This document shows positions 8,140 to 15,668 of a stretch of DNA of 35,068 nucleotides, in pieces. The stretch is from an uncultured Lachnospiraceae bacterium (GTDB taxonomy: Bacteria > Bacillota > Clostridia > Lachnospirales > Lachnospiraceae): positions 1 to 35,068 of the forward strand of contig CAJUDY010000041.1 of NCBI GenBank assembly GCA_910584945.1, given 5' to 3'. The position numbers and the translations under genes were made by a program. Position 1 is the stretch's first letter. The number at the start of each line of letters is the position of its first letter. A model generated the notes under the pieces. It worked only from the letters and a program-made list of their open reading frames with translations. It had not been told where the DNA came from and did no database searches.

Positions 8140-10027
8140 GCATCAGATCCCACGCCTCTTTCCAGGCATTCAAATAACGCTGACCGTAATACGAAAAACT
8201 CTGCACATGATAATTGCGATTACTTCTGGAAAAAATGTACTCTGTGAAGCCGGCCACCTCATATAAAGGGATATTCTTCTCATCCCCGGTCAAAAAAGAG
8301 GGATGCAGCAGTCTGCTGCGGATTCCGGCATCCTGCTCTAACTGATCCGGATGATCCAGCAGGGTAAGCTTTTCTGCAACATCCTTAAGTGCCTCCGGGA
8401 TTTGCGGGTCCTGATAGATCTGATAAATCGTAAACAATCTGCGCTCGTTCCAGTCCATTACATTCTGATTGGGAAATATTTTCACATTTCCGGACTGAAT
8501 CCGGACAGCCATATCCGGATTCTGCATACAGCTTCGATAGAGCAGGCTGCACCAGCGCAGCGCTGTCATTTTTTCTTCATCCAGATTTTCCCGCATATAT
8601 TCCGTAGCGTTGACTGCCAGTTTTTCCAGAGATATGGTCTTTTCTTCCGTAATCTCATAGGCGGCCAATACGCGGTACCAGTCTGTCTCATCTTCGGGTA
8701 CCCGGCACCCCCGCAAACAAACCGACAGCCTGCGCACCCTTGCCGCCTCATCGGCATTGGAACTCTGAATCAGATAACATTCCGGATCTGCCAACGGGAT
8801 TCTGCCTTTTGCGGTCGGCAGAATCGGTAAACCACAAATAGTCTGAAAGAGCTCCTGATACAGATGCTGTCTGACCCATTGTTCAGACCACTCTTTATTG
8901 TCCTTATACAGACTGATTCTGAGCAAGTTGTCAATTCCCCTGCAGTCTTTCGTCAGAAGCGCCTGCACAAAACGGCCATAAAGCTTCACCGCTTTTTGCA
9001 TGATCGCCTTGTTGTTTTGTGCATCGGAGGAATCAACGTTATCCACCAGAGAAATCCCGCTTCTAGGCTCATTGGTATGCAGCCCTCGGTGATTGAACAC
9101 CACCGGAAAAGGAAACTCCTCCGCACCAATCAGCGGAAAATCCACAAACAGTCTGGAAGTACGTTCCGAAATCGGCAAAAAACCCATCTTCTTATCATAT
9201 TCTGCAGCTACCGTTGCCCCTTCCTCGCTCATACTGAAAAGAGTATGTCTTTTTGTCTCATCCAAATCCCCCGTCTCTGACAGGATCAGTTCCTCAGTCC
9301 CGTCAGAAAACCGTTGATGCTCCATTCTTTGATAGAGAATCTTCTGCTGTCTGTCCGGCAGCCGGTAGATCAGCTCCACACTGCCGATCATCTCGGAAAA
9401 CAGCATCACATACAAAATAGTATCTGAAAGATCTGTCATTCCTGTCCGGGCAATCCGACGGCCATTCTCATTGCTCAGCCAATAGCTGAATTCTGTATTG
9501 TACACGGAAGTCCGGTCATTTCCTGCCTCTTCCAAAGCTTCGTCTGCCACTCTTAATTCGTCGAGGTTTTTTGCAATTGCCTGCAAGATCTCCTCTTTCG
9601 TTCTCCCGCTTCGGTCAAGGGTGATCCGAAATTCCTTTCCCGGGCAGCCGTCCTCCTTCAGGATCGAATGAATCTCTACCTTCTCACTAAGCTGAAAAGT
9701 AGTCATAAAACCGGTGCCAAACTGCCCGACACCTTCTCCCGGATTTTTGGAAGACACCTGATTGATAATCGACAAGATATCCTTCACGCGAAAAAATCTG
9801 CCGCTGTGACGGAAGGTTAATGTATCCTCCTCCAGGATAAACTGTACATCTACCGGCCGGTCGGGAAAAGCCAGATCCCTCGCATTCTGCAGCAGTTCCA
9901 TCACCCATCGTCTGGCCTGCGTAATGTCTGATTCGTTGCGGATCTTTCCCATATACTGCAGAATTTTGGAAGCTACTCCTCCCTGGTATACTTTTTCAAT
10001 ACTCTGTTCTATCAATTCTCGGTACAT
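8024..10027 (-). CDS. Sacsin/NO VEIN-type HATPase (N-terminal half of a split gene)
   Basis: 667-aa protein with an N-terminal GHKL (Bergerat-fold) ATPase. The Mg/ATP motif is MELLQNARD (E44, N48) and the lid is GVGQFGTGFMTTF (100-111). A KNPGEG run precedes the lid, and VVFNHRGLHTNEPRSGISL lies further on. This pattern is shared by sacsin, plant NO VEIN and related bacterial proteins. The rest is largely helical without a named domain. The last residues (GRQKHRRYKVSGFFVE) look unlike protein, while the overlapping +1 frame continues plausibly (GGRNIEDTRFPDSLWNN) into the DUF3883 part. One indel near the CCCGGGCGGC stretch at about 8075-8095 would explain the split. AAAGGAG lies directly before the ATG and the 56-aa gene is 13 bases upstream. 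Confidence 0.85.
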   Translation of the reverse strand: MYRELIEQSIEKVYQGGVASKILQYMGKIRNESDITQARRWVMELLQNARDLAFPDRPVDVQFILEEDTLTFRHSGRFFRVKDILSIINQVSSKNPGEGVGQFGTGFMTTFQLSEKVEIHSILKEDGCPGKEFRITLDRSGRTKEEILQAIAKNLDELRVADEALEEAGNDRTSVYNTEFSYWLSNENGRRIARTGMTDLSDTILYVMLFSEMIGSVELIYRLPDRQQKILYQRMEHQRFSDGTEELILSETGDLDETKRHTLFSMSEEGATVAAEYDKKMGFLPISERTSRLFVDFPLIGAEEFPFPVVFNHRGLHTNEPRSGISLVDNVDSSDAQNNKAIMQKAVKLYGRFVQALLTKDCRGIDNLLRISLYKDNKEWSEQWVRQHLYQELFQTICGLPILPTAKGRIPLADPECYLIQSSNADEAARVRRLSVCLRGCRVPEDETDWYRVLAAYEITEEKTISLEKLAVNATEYMRENLDEEKMTALRWCSLLYRSCMQNPDMAVRIQSGNVKIFPNQNVMDWNERRLFTIYQIYQDPQIPEALKDVAEKLTLLDHPDQLEQDAGIRSRLLHPSFLTGDEKNIPLYEVAGFTEYIFSRSNRNYHVQSFSYYGQRYLNAWKEAWDLMLACGPDEELYRMCSMVWGERLPGRQKHRRYKVSGFFVE

Positions 10028-10040
10028 CTGTTCTCCTTTG

Positions 10041-10211
10041 CTAAATTACCTCTGTGAGCAACGGGCATATCTTATACGGTTTATCACTGAGCAAAATGCC
10101 AAATCCTCTGCCGACCCATAAAACATCAGCTTCTGTTCTGCCATTATACTGCAGGCACTTAATCGTCTCCTCCAAAAAATTAATATCATTTGGCACGGTA
10201 AATATATGCAT
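10041..10211 (-). CDS. Small hypothetical protein (56 aa), first gene of the HATPase operon
   Basis: Short ORF beginning MHIFTVPNDINFLEET and ending KICPLLTEVI. A perfect AGGAGG lies about 9 nt before the ATG, and the HATPase gene starts 13 bases after its stop with its own ribosome site, so it is very probably translated. It has no membrane segment or signal peptide and looks like a compact alpha/beta protein (GRTEADVLWVGRGFGILLSD). I recognise no family. Its position suggests a partner or regulator of the HATPase/DUF3883 protein (inference). Confidence 0.7.
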   Translation of the reverse strand: MHIFTVPNDINFLEETIKCLQYNGRTEADVLWVGRGFGILLSDKPYKICPLLTEVI

Positions 10212-10270
10212 TGTTCTCTCCCTCCTGTTATTTCCTAATAGACCTGATTACAGATTATCACAAGAAAAAG

Positions 10271-10294
10271 TCCGATATTTCATCAAATATCGGA
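10271..10294. promoter_or_regulatory. Perfect 10-bp inverted repeat between divergent genes
   Basis: TCCGATATTT and its exact complement AAATATCGGA flank CATC. It lies about 60 bases before the 56-aa gene (minus) and about 210 bases before the 723-aa gene (plus). Read on the minus strand it is followed by CTTTTTC, so it could act as an attenuator for the HATPase operon. As DNA it could be an operator serving both directions. The rest of 10212-10504 is AT-rich leader without a further ORF. Confidence 0.6.
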
Positions 10295-10504
10295 TTTCCT
10301 GCCAGCTCTTTGGTTCTCAAATCAAAGCTGCATTTTTTCGTCGCTGTTCCAGACGTACAATTATGCTTACAACTGCCAGAAGATGTGATATAATGACAGC
10401 AGTTCTCCAATGTAAGCAGAACATAAACTTCGAATGCAAAGCAACAAGTTCATTTTATTTACAAATATTTGAAATCAGAATTATCATATACGGAAAGGTC
10501 AATT

Positions 10505-12676
10505 ATGAGATTTTTAAAGAGAGCCAATATCAGAGAGCTTAAACAATACTGTGATACCTACAAGGATTTTGAATTGTCTTTATCTTCTGATGACATACAA
10601 CCGGATAACATTGAGGCTATTAAAGAATGGATTGCCGGTCATGGCATACGCATATCTGCCTTGCATTGTCCCGGGCACAGGAACTCTGAAGATGACCTGA
10701 CCATATGCGAAATCATGACTAGTGACTCTGCCAAAAAAATTTTTGAAAAAACATGTGACTTTGCCAAAAAACTATCCGAAATCAGTTCCAAAGACAAATC
10801 CGGCAGCAGGTCAATCATTGTGATTGTTCACGAAGGATGCGATGAACACTGTAAACTGCAAGAAACTGATAGGACAGAATGTAGAAAGCAGAAATTGTAC
10901 AGTCAGTTCCTTGATTTTATACAGAACAAATTTTCCTCAGGCAGCTATTCTGCACTTCAGATCGGCATCAAAGATATTTCTGCACATGAGGCTGATGATA
11001 AATCCTGCAGATGCTCTTCATGCCAAGTCCTCTTACCGGCCGCAGAGCAGCAGAATTCTTTGAACATCGGCAGGGTGATTGACTTTTGCCATATAATTTC
11101 CGAAAAGTACCGTCTCCTCAATGGAGAGCCGTTTGAAAATTATCTGACAAGTTATATGGAGCAATTTGAAAAAAATAGCATTTTATTGTTCCAGTTGTCC
11201 AATTTCAATCCACAAACAGGCGTCCATAACGAAATGTTCCACGATACCGAAAAAGACAACAAGATATTCGATGCCATTTTCAAATACTGTTTGGAACATC
11301 ACCGCAGCCTTCCAGTAACGCTGGAAGTCAGCGGAAGCGACAGCAAAGAGGCGGCTCACCGCTTTGACTCGATCATGATACGCTGGAGCAGACTCCACAC
11401 CCTTCCAAAGTTCAAAGATCAAATAATAAAGAAAGATGAAGATCTTTTTTATTTCTTTGATAATCTTTACCAGGCCTTTATCTCTGACGCAGAAACGGAA
11501 GCGAATCTTGGAGAGTTATTTGAAGCTGCTGATAAGATAAGAAATTATATACTGGCAAATTATAAAAGCAATCAAAAATATCCATTAGGGTTTAGCCCGA
11601 AAGAACAACTATTAGATCTGCATCGGTTTCAGATACAAGCCTACGTCTATTATATGCAATATATGCATGCAGCGGAAAATCTGCTTCATTATTATAACGA
11701 CATGTTGGAAAATTTTGACTTTTCTGTCGTACTGAAAAACTATATGTTTCATGACACGCTTGAAGAGCTGAAATTTGACGGACTGGTAGGATATTTCAAT
11801 ATCCCCTGGCTTATGAAAAAAGAGATTACTCTGTACCATTTTTATGACGGGTATGAAGGTGATCAAGAATCTCACGGTACCTTTAAAAAAGAGATTGCCT
11901 GTTGTATGAAACATATTTCTGAACCACAGCCAGATAACAGCTCAGAAGTGATGTCATTTAGCAAAGCTTTTGGCAGATGCGCGCTAAAGTATTACGAACC
12001 TCCTCATCCTGGCCTGGAATATAATATCCGTATCGTGAAAACGCCTATAAACTGTTTTTATGACGGAAAAAACTGGATCCCTTTGCAGGCGGCTGCGCGC
12101 ACGGACCCTTTTATGGACAAAGAGCAAAATTTCATAATCGATTTTTCAGAATATTATTTCGGAAGAGGAGATGCGTCCCCCGAAGGCTCTCTTCTGGAGC
12201 TCTACAGACAGGAAACGGGCGAAAAAGGTCCAAAGAGAGAGAACATTGCATCCATTTACGATCAGGAAATTCATATCAAAAATGCAAATGGAATTCAATG
12301 GAAAAATTATCGTCTCGGCCTGAATGATATGCTGATACTGCTGATCTTTTATAAATATCTTTGTTCTTCTAAAAACTACTCCGTCCACCAGCTTCAGATT
12401 CCAACAGAGTCCAAGAGGTGTCAGGATATACTGGAGATACTGAGTCAAATAAATTTTGAATGGGAGCGGGAATTCTATCCGGATACCAAACACGAAAGCT
12501 ATTCTGAATGCCGGTATACTTACGGGAAAAAAGCACTTCAGCAAGTTAAGTTTCATGTGATCTATGATCATCTTCCGTACGATATCTATGACTATGACAA
12601 AGCATGTGACTGGCTTGACAAAAATTCTATCAAGGAGCAAAAACAAGCTGTACCGCTTTTGGTACAGCCTCTTTGA
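10505..12676 (+). CDS. Unknown large protein, N-terminal half TIM-barrel-like (sugar isomerase/AP-endonuclease 2 type)
   Basis: 723 aa. GGAAAGG seven bases before ATG 10505 supports this start, although the frame is open from 10469. The N terminus (MRFLKRANIRELKQYCDTY) runs through FELSLSSDDIQPDNIEAIKE, GIRISALHCPGH, SIIVIVHEGCDEHC, YSALQIGIKDIS, LNIGRVIDFCHIISE and LPVTLEVSG. This alternation of strands and helices with His, Glu and Asp at strand ends resembles xylose-isomerase-like TIM barrels. The match is a visual judgement. Residues from about 300 have no family I know. The gene looks AT-richer than its neighbours. It converges on the FtsZ-like gene, overlapping its 3' end by 47 bases, and diverges from the HATPase operon. 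Confidence 0.75.
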   Translation: MRFLKRANIRELKQYCDTYKDFELSLSSDDIQPDNIEAIKEWIAGHGIRISALHCPGHRNSEDDLTICEIMTSDSAKKIFEKTCDFAKKLSEISSKDKSGSRSIIVIVHEGCDEHCKLQETDRTECRKQKLYSQFLDFIQNKFSSGSYSALQIGIKDISAHEADDKSCRCSSCQVLLPAAEQQNSLNIGRVIDFCHIISEKYRLLNGEPFENYLTSYMEQFEKNSILLFQLSNFNPQTGVHNEMFHDTEKDNKIFDAIFKYCLEHHRSLPVTLEVSGSDSKEAAHRFDSIMIRWSRLHTLPKFKDQIIKKDEDLFYFFDNLYQAFISDAETEANLGELFEAADKIRNYILANYKSNQKYPLGFSPKEQLLDLHRFQIQAYVYYMQYMHAAENLLHYYNDMLENFDFSVVLKNYMFHDTLEELKFDGLVGYFNIPWLMKKEITLYHFYDGYEGDQESHGTFKKEIACCMKHISEPQPDNSSEVMSFSKAFGRCALKYYEPPHPGLEYNIRIVKTPINCFYDGKNWIPLQAAARTDPFMDKEQNFIIDFSEYYFGRGDASPEGSLLELYRQETGEKGPKRENIASIYDQEIHIKNANGIQWKNYRLGLNDMLILLIFYKYLCSSKNYSVHQLQIPTESKRCQDILEILSQINFEWEREFYPDTKHESYSECRYTYGKKALQQVKFHVIYDHLPYDIYDYDKACDWLDKNSIKEQKQAVPLLVQPL

Positions 12677-13376
12677 TCAAATCCTCTGCCCCGCTTTCCC
12701 CGATGCCAATATAAGTAGGACCTGCGCCTTTCATGATCCATTGCAGATCTTGTAACGTCAGAATAATCAGACCAACTTGATTCCTGAACCTTGCAATTTG
12801 ACCTACCATCTGCGCGATTATCTCATCCGTCTTTTTCAGTGCTTCCCAGATAGAATCCTCCCATTTTGCACCACGCAGCGCACTGTCATTTGGTATAACA
12901 GTTACACTGTCTGCTTCCTCTTCGATATGCCGGAAACCCTGTTTAGCATTGGTCAAGCGGATCGCATCCTCAAAAGCAAACGGTCTTGTTACGATCGCCG
13001 CTGTAAAAATCCCCTGTTCTTTTGCAAGTTTCGCAACAACCCACGCTGCACCTGAACCAATACTTCCACCCAGTCCGCATAGAATAAATACCATAGCAGC
13101 GCCATCCAATACCTCAGATATTTCACCGGCATGAAGCAGCGCTGCTTCCTCTCCTCTGACAGAGTCCGTAACTGTACTGATCTCTGTTCCTTTCGTATCT
13201 CTCCTGCCGATATACAGTCGTTTACATGCCTTGCAAAGTTTCAGTGACTGCCAGTCTGTGTCGACAGCGATAAACTCCACGCCCTCTGTCCTGTTCGCAA
13301 TTATTCGGTCTATCATCCGGGCCCCTGCGCCGCCTACACCGACCGCCACAATCCTTTTGTTGTCATTTGCTTTCAT
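12630..13376 (-). CDS. FtsZ/tubulin-like protein, GTPase domain only, degenerate G-box
   Basis: 248 aa, clearly homologous to the FtsZ nucleotide-binding domain: IVAVGVGGAGARMIDRI (9-25), GVEFIAVDTDWQSL, AAMVFILCGLGGSIGSGAA (93-111), GIFTAAIVTRPFAFE, ADSVTVIPND and GAGPTYIGIGESGAED. The tubulin signature GGGTGTG reads GGSIGSG. The T7 synergy loop (FtsZ NxDxxD) reads ILTLQD (205-210), keeping only the last Asp, so the GTP-hydrolysing residues of a polymer appear damaged. The FtsZ C-terminal domain (residues beyond about 230 of the usual ~380) and tail are absent. GAGGA precedes the ATG. It is third in an operon, 18 bases after the 250-aa gene. It is not the division FtsZ. Confidence 0.9.
   Translation of the reverse strand: MKANDNKRIVAVGVGGAGARMIDRIIANRTEGVEFIAVDTDWQSLKLCKACKRLYIGRRDTKGTEISTVTDSVRGEEAALLHAGEISEVLDGAAMVFILCGLGGSIGSGAAWVVAKLAKEQGIFTAAIVTRPFAFEDAIRLTNAKQGFRHIEEEADSVTVIPNDSALRGAKWEDSIWEALKKTDEIIAQMVGQIARFRNQVGLIILTLQDLQWIMKGAGPTYIGIGESGAEDLIKEAVPKAVQLVFAP
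12647..12668 (-). terminator. Terminator hairpin embedded in overlapping gene ends
   Basis: GCTGTACC and GGTACAGC form a perfect 8-bp stem with a six-base loop. On the minus strand it is followed by TTGTTTTTG, a U-rich tract ending the FtsZ-like transcript. The stem lies within the last codons of both the FtsZ-like gene and the convergent 723-aa gene. Confidence 0.6.
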
Positions 13377-13394
13377 TTTCGTTCCTCGATGTCT

Positions 13395-14147
13395 TTATTC
13401 TTCTGTCCTTCTGGCGGGCGAAAGCTCTACGGCCGGATACAGATCATTACGATCCAGATCCGGTATCTCTGAGACTGCCCTGGTATTTTCTTTTGATACA
13501 AGTTTTCTCATTCCCGGTTCTAACATAATCACGCCTTCATTCGCTGTGAAATATATCGCGCGGTCTCCGCTGTTTTGCAGATACATTGGTAAGCTGTCTG
13601 TCTCCTGACAATACGTCTCCAGATGCTGAGCATGCGGAAAATAACGGATATCCACACCATTTTCAAACCCATAGCAGCTGATCAGACAACTGTCCTGAAA
13701 GGTTCCGATATGCGTATACATCTCCCCTTCATACACCTTTCCATCCTTCTTTATAATCATCTTCTCAAAATAATACTCTTCATGATCCGACAATACCAGA
13801 AGAATCGTGTTGTCATCCAGTGTGTATTCTCTCTCTTTTCCATATTTTTTTGCATATTCCGACAGCTCCGGTATATAATCACTGGTATCGGGTTTTGAAT
13901 AATCGATATCGGACAGTCTGCAATGGTATTCTGTATTTCGAGTCTGTATAACGACTTGTTCCGTCTCTTGGTCCACACAGACCTCCACGATCTTTGAAGT
14001 GTGAATAAACATTGTATCTGGCAATTTTTTATGACCTGTTACATTTCCATGTGCCACAGCAAATGTTTTTCCATCCATACACGTTTCTTTGCTGATGTAC
14101 CAGTGATACAGCCGCGGTATCTGACTGTGTTCCTTTTTGTTATTCAT
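13395..14147 (-). CDS. Unknown protein, beta-rich, second gene of the FtsZ-like operon
   Basis: 250 aa from ATG 14147, which has GGAAGGAG about 10 nt upstream. The frame is also open from an ATG at 14213 that overlaps the previous gene's stop, but the extra residues (MLSCEPGRRTNC) look non-coding. The start therefore remains debatable. The sequence alternates beta-strand-like segments (KIVEVCVDQETEQVVIQTRN, TILLVLSDHEEYYFEKMIIK) with acidic loops. It has no membrane segment, signal peptide or catalytic motif that I recognise. It lies between the 391-aa helical protein and the FtsZ-like gene, and close spacing indicates one transcript, so a role with those partners is inferred. Confidence 0.8.
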   Translation of the reverse strand: MNNKKEHSQIPRLYHWYISKETCMDGKTFAVAHGNVTGHKKLPDTMFIHTSKIVEVCVDQETEQVVIQTRNTEYHCRLSDIDYSKPDTSDYIPELSEYAKKYGKEREYTLDDNTILLVLSDHEEYYFEKMIIKKDGKVYEGEMYTHIGTFQDSCLISCYGFENGVDIRYFPHAQHLETYCQETDSLPMYLQNSGDRAIYFTANEGVIMLEPGMRKLVSKENTRAVSEIPDLDRNDLYPAVELSPARRTEE

Positions 14148-14205
14148 ACAATTTGTTCTCCTTCCTGGCTCACAGGATAACATATAAAATGGCTCCGTTC
14201 TTTCA

Positions 14206-15381
14206 TCAAACATCGGATTTTCTGCTGTTTACCGTCAGCGGTCTGACCATGATGCATTGTGCATGCCACAGTTGCTTCCTCCGCTCATCATCCACCGCTC
14301 CCTGTTCCACAAGTTCCAGATAATCTCTTATGGCACGGGAAACCGCATTTTTTTCAGGCAGCGGAATTGTGCTCATAAAGTTGAGAAAGATTTTCTGTAC
14401 ATCTGCTTCCAGCCGCCGGTAAAATTTCACCTTATTCTTGTTGTAATTTACATAATCATCCAGATATTTATCTTTCATAAATTCCAGATATTTCTCCACC
14501 CTGCCCCATATGTTTTCTTCTCTGCTCCCTCCCATTTCATCCAGTTTCTTCAGCTCCAAAAGCATCACCAGCTGTATTTCCGCCTCCAGTGCAATATTGT
14601 GCTCCAGCCATAACAACTGAAGAATCCAGAATGCTCCAATCCACTTAATATATTCCATGCTTTCCTGTGTCTGATTCCTTACCTGCTTTGCCAGAATCTT
14701 TTTCCCGTCCGTATCTGCCCCACCAAACAGGCCCCCGGCCTCAACCAGTTTATCAAACGTCTTGTTAAAAACCATTCCCCGCTGTCTGGCTTCCTTCAGC
14801 CGTCTGCTGCATATTTGGGCATACTCTCTCACAAAAATCTCATGTAAGGAGAGCATGATCAGACACTCCTTATATTTTTCTCTTCTGGCATCCGGGTCGT
14901 CATGTTCCAGGTCACATATACATAAATACGCTCCCAACTTTTTCCTGAACATTTCCTGCAGCCGCTCCAACAGGTAGACCGGGGCGTCTTTCCATCCCTC
15001 TTCATTTTCTTCCAGCCTGGAATATTCTGCGAGTAATTGGGTTCTCCCGGCCGCCATTTTGTTCTCTTTTGCAGAAAAGCATTTATCCAGCTCTGTAAAA
15101 TCAAAACTGTACTTTTTCTTCGCCTCCCCGGCAAGAGATCTTTGTATGTCTTTCCATGAGACCTTTGAACGAGTATTCCGCTGATAAATCTGCAGTACTT
15201 CCATAGCAAAATACGTCTTCAGCATTGACACGCTGACACTGCAATTGGGAGTGACAATAAGCTCTCTGACACCAACCCCTTTTCTCAAGTTTTTAAAAGA
15301 ACCGCCATATCTTTCCGGCTCCTCTTCCGTCCAGCGGTCAAATACGCCCATCAAATAATCAAATATTTCCAATCTGCCCAT
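14206..15381 (-). CDS. Unknown helical protein, first gene of the FtsZ-like operon
   Basis: 391 aa, starting MGRLEIFDYLMGVFDRWTEE, with AGGA six bases upstream. It is predicted mostly alpha-helical, with many Glu/Lys-rich amphipathic stretches. One hydrophobic helix (WIGAFWILQLLWLEHNI, about residues 245-261) could bind a membrane or be buried. No signal peptide, Walker motif or known domain was recognised. The stop is eight bases from an alternative start of the next gene. As the promoter-proximal gene beside an FtsZ homologue it could be an adaptor or effector of a tubulin-like filament, but the sequence does not show this. Confidence 0.8.
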   Translation of the reverse strand: MGRLEIFDYLMGVFDRWTEEEPERYGGSFKNLRKGVGVRELIVTPNCSVSVSMLKTYFAMEVLQIYQRNTRSKVSWKDIQRSLAGEAKKKYSFDFTELDKCFSAKENKMAAGRTQLLAEYSRLEENEEGWKDAPVYLLERLQEMFRKKLGAYLCICDLEHDDPDARREKYKECLIMLSLHEIFVREYAQICSRRLKEARQRGMVFNKTFDKLVEAGGLFGGADTDGKKILAKQVRNQTQESMEYIKWIGAFWILQLLWLEHNIALEAEIQLVMLLELKKLDEMGGSREENIWGRVEKYLEFMKDKYLDDYVNYNKNKVKFYRRLEADVQKIFLNFMSTIPLPEKNAVSRAIRDYLELVEQGAVDDERRKQLWHAQCIMVRPLTVNSRKSDV

Positions 15382-15434
15382 TCGTTCCTGTATTTTCCTT
15401 TCCCATTACATTATTGTGTTTTCCCCCAGACATC

Positions 15435-15650
15435 TTATCCGTCTGTTACGCCGCCTTGCTTTTCCTCCAGTTTCTTGAAGAAGCCTGTATTTTTCGTAAA
15501 CAGTTTCTGCTCCATCCGCTACTCCTTCTTTTCTTCCCTATAGCCTCCCAGTATCCGCTCTGTCCGCCCAACCATCTCCTCCTCTATGATCGGAAGCCCC
15601 ATTGCCGAAAGAACCTCCGCGACAAACCTGCACTTATGCCTGATTTCTTT
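15435..15650 (-). other. Two mini-ORFs, possibly gene debris or leader peptides
   Basis: In the 287-base gap before the FtsZ-like operon the minus strand holds two coding-like stretches. One is open from about 15659 and ends at 15519 (contains RFVAEVLSAMGLPIIEEEMV and ends REEKKE). A 26-aa ORF follows at 15435-15515 (MEQKLFTKNTGFFKKLEEKQ...), starting four bases after that stop with AAGGAG ideally placed. The first lacks a good start except ATG 15602. They may be the tail of a deleted gene at the island's edge plus a small peptide. No family was recognised. Confidence 0.35.
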
Positions 15651-15668
15651 TATGAATAACCACTTTTA

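Noticed and set aside
12630..13376. FtsZ-like gene as the cell-division ftsZ or a fragment of it
   Set aside because: It has its own ribosome site, a defined stop with terminator, a divergent G-box and no division-cluster neighbours.
13395..14213. Upstream ATG 14213 as start of the 250-aa protein
   Set aside because: The added residues look non-coding and lack a good ribosome site, while ATG 14147 has GGAAGGAG at proper distance. Coupling from 14213 cannot be fully excluded.
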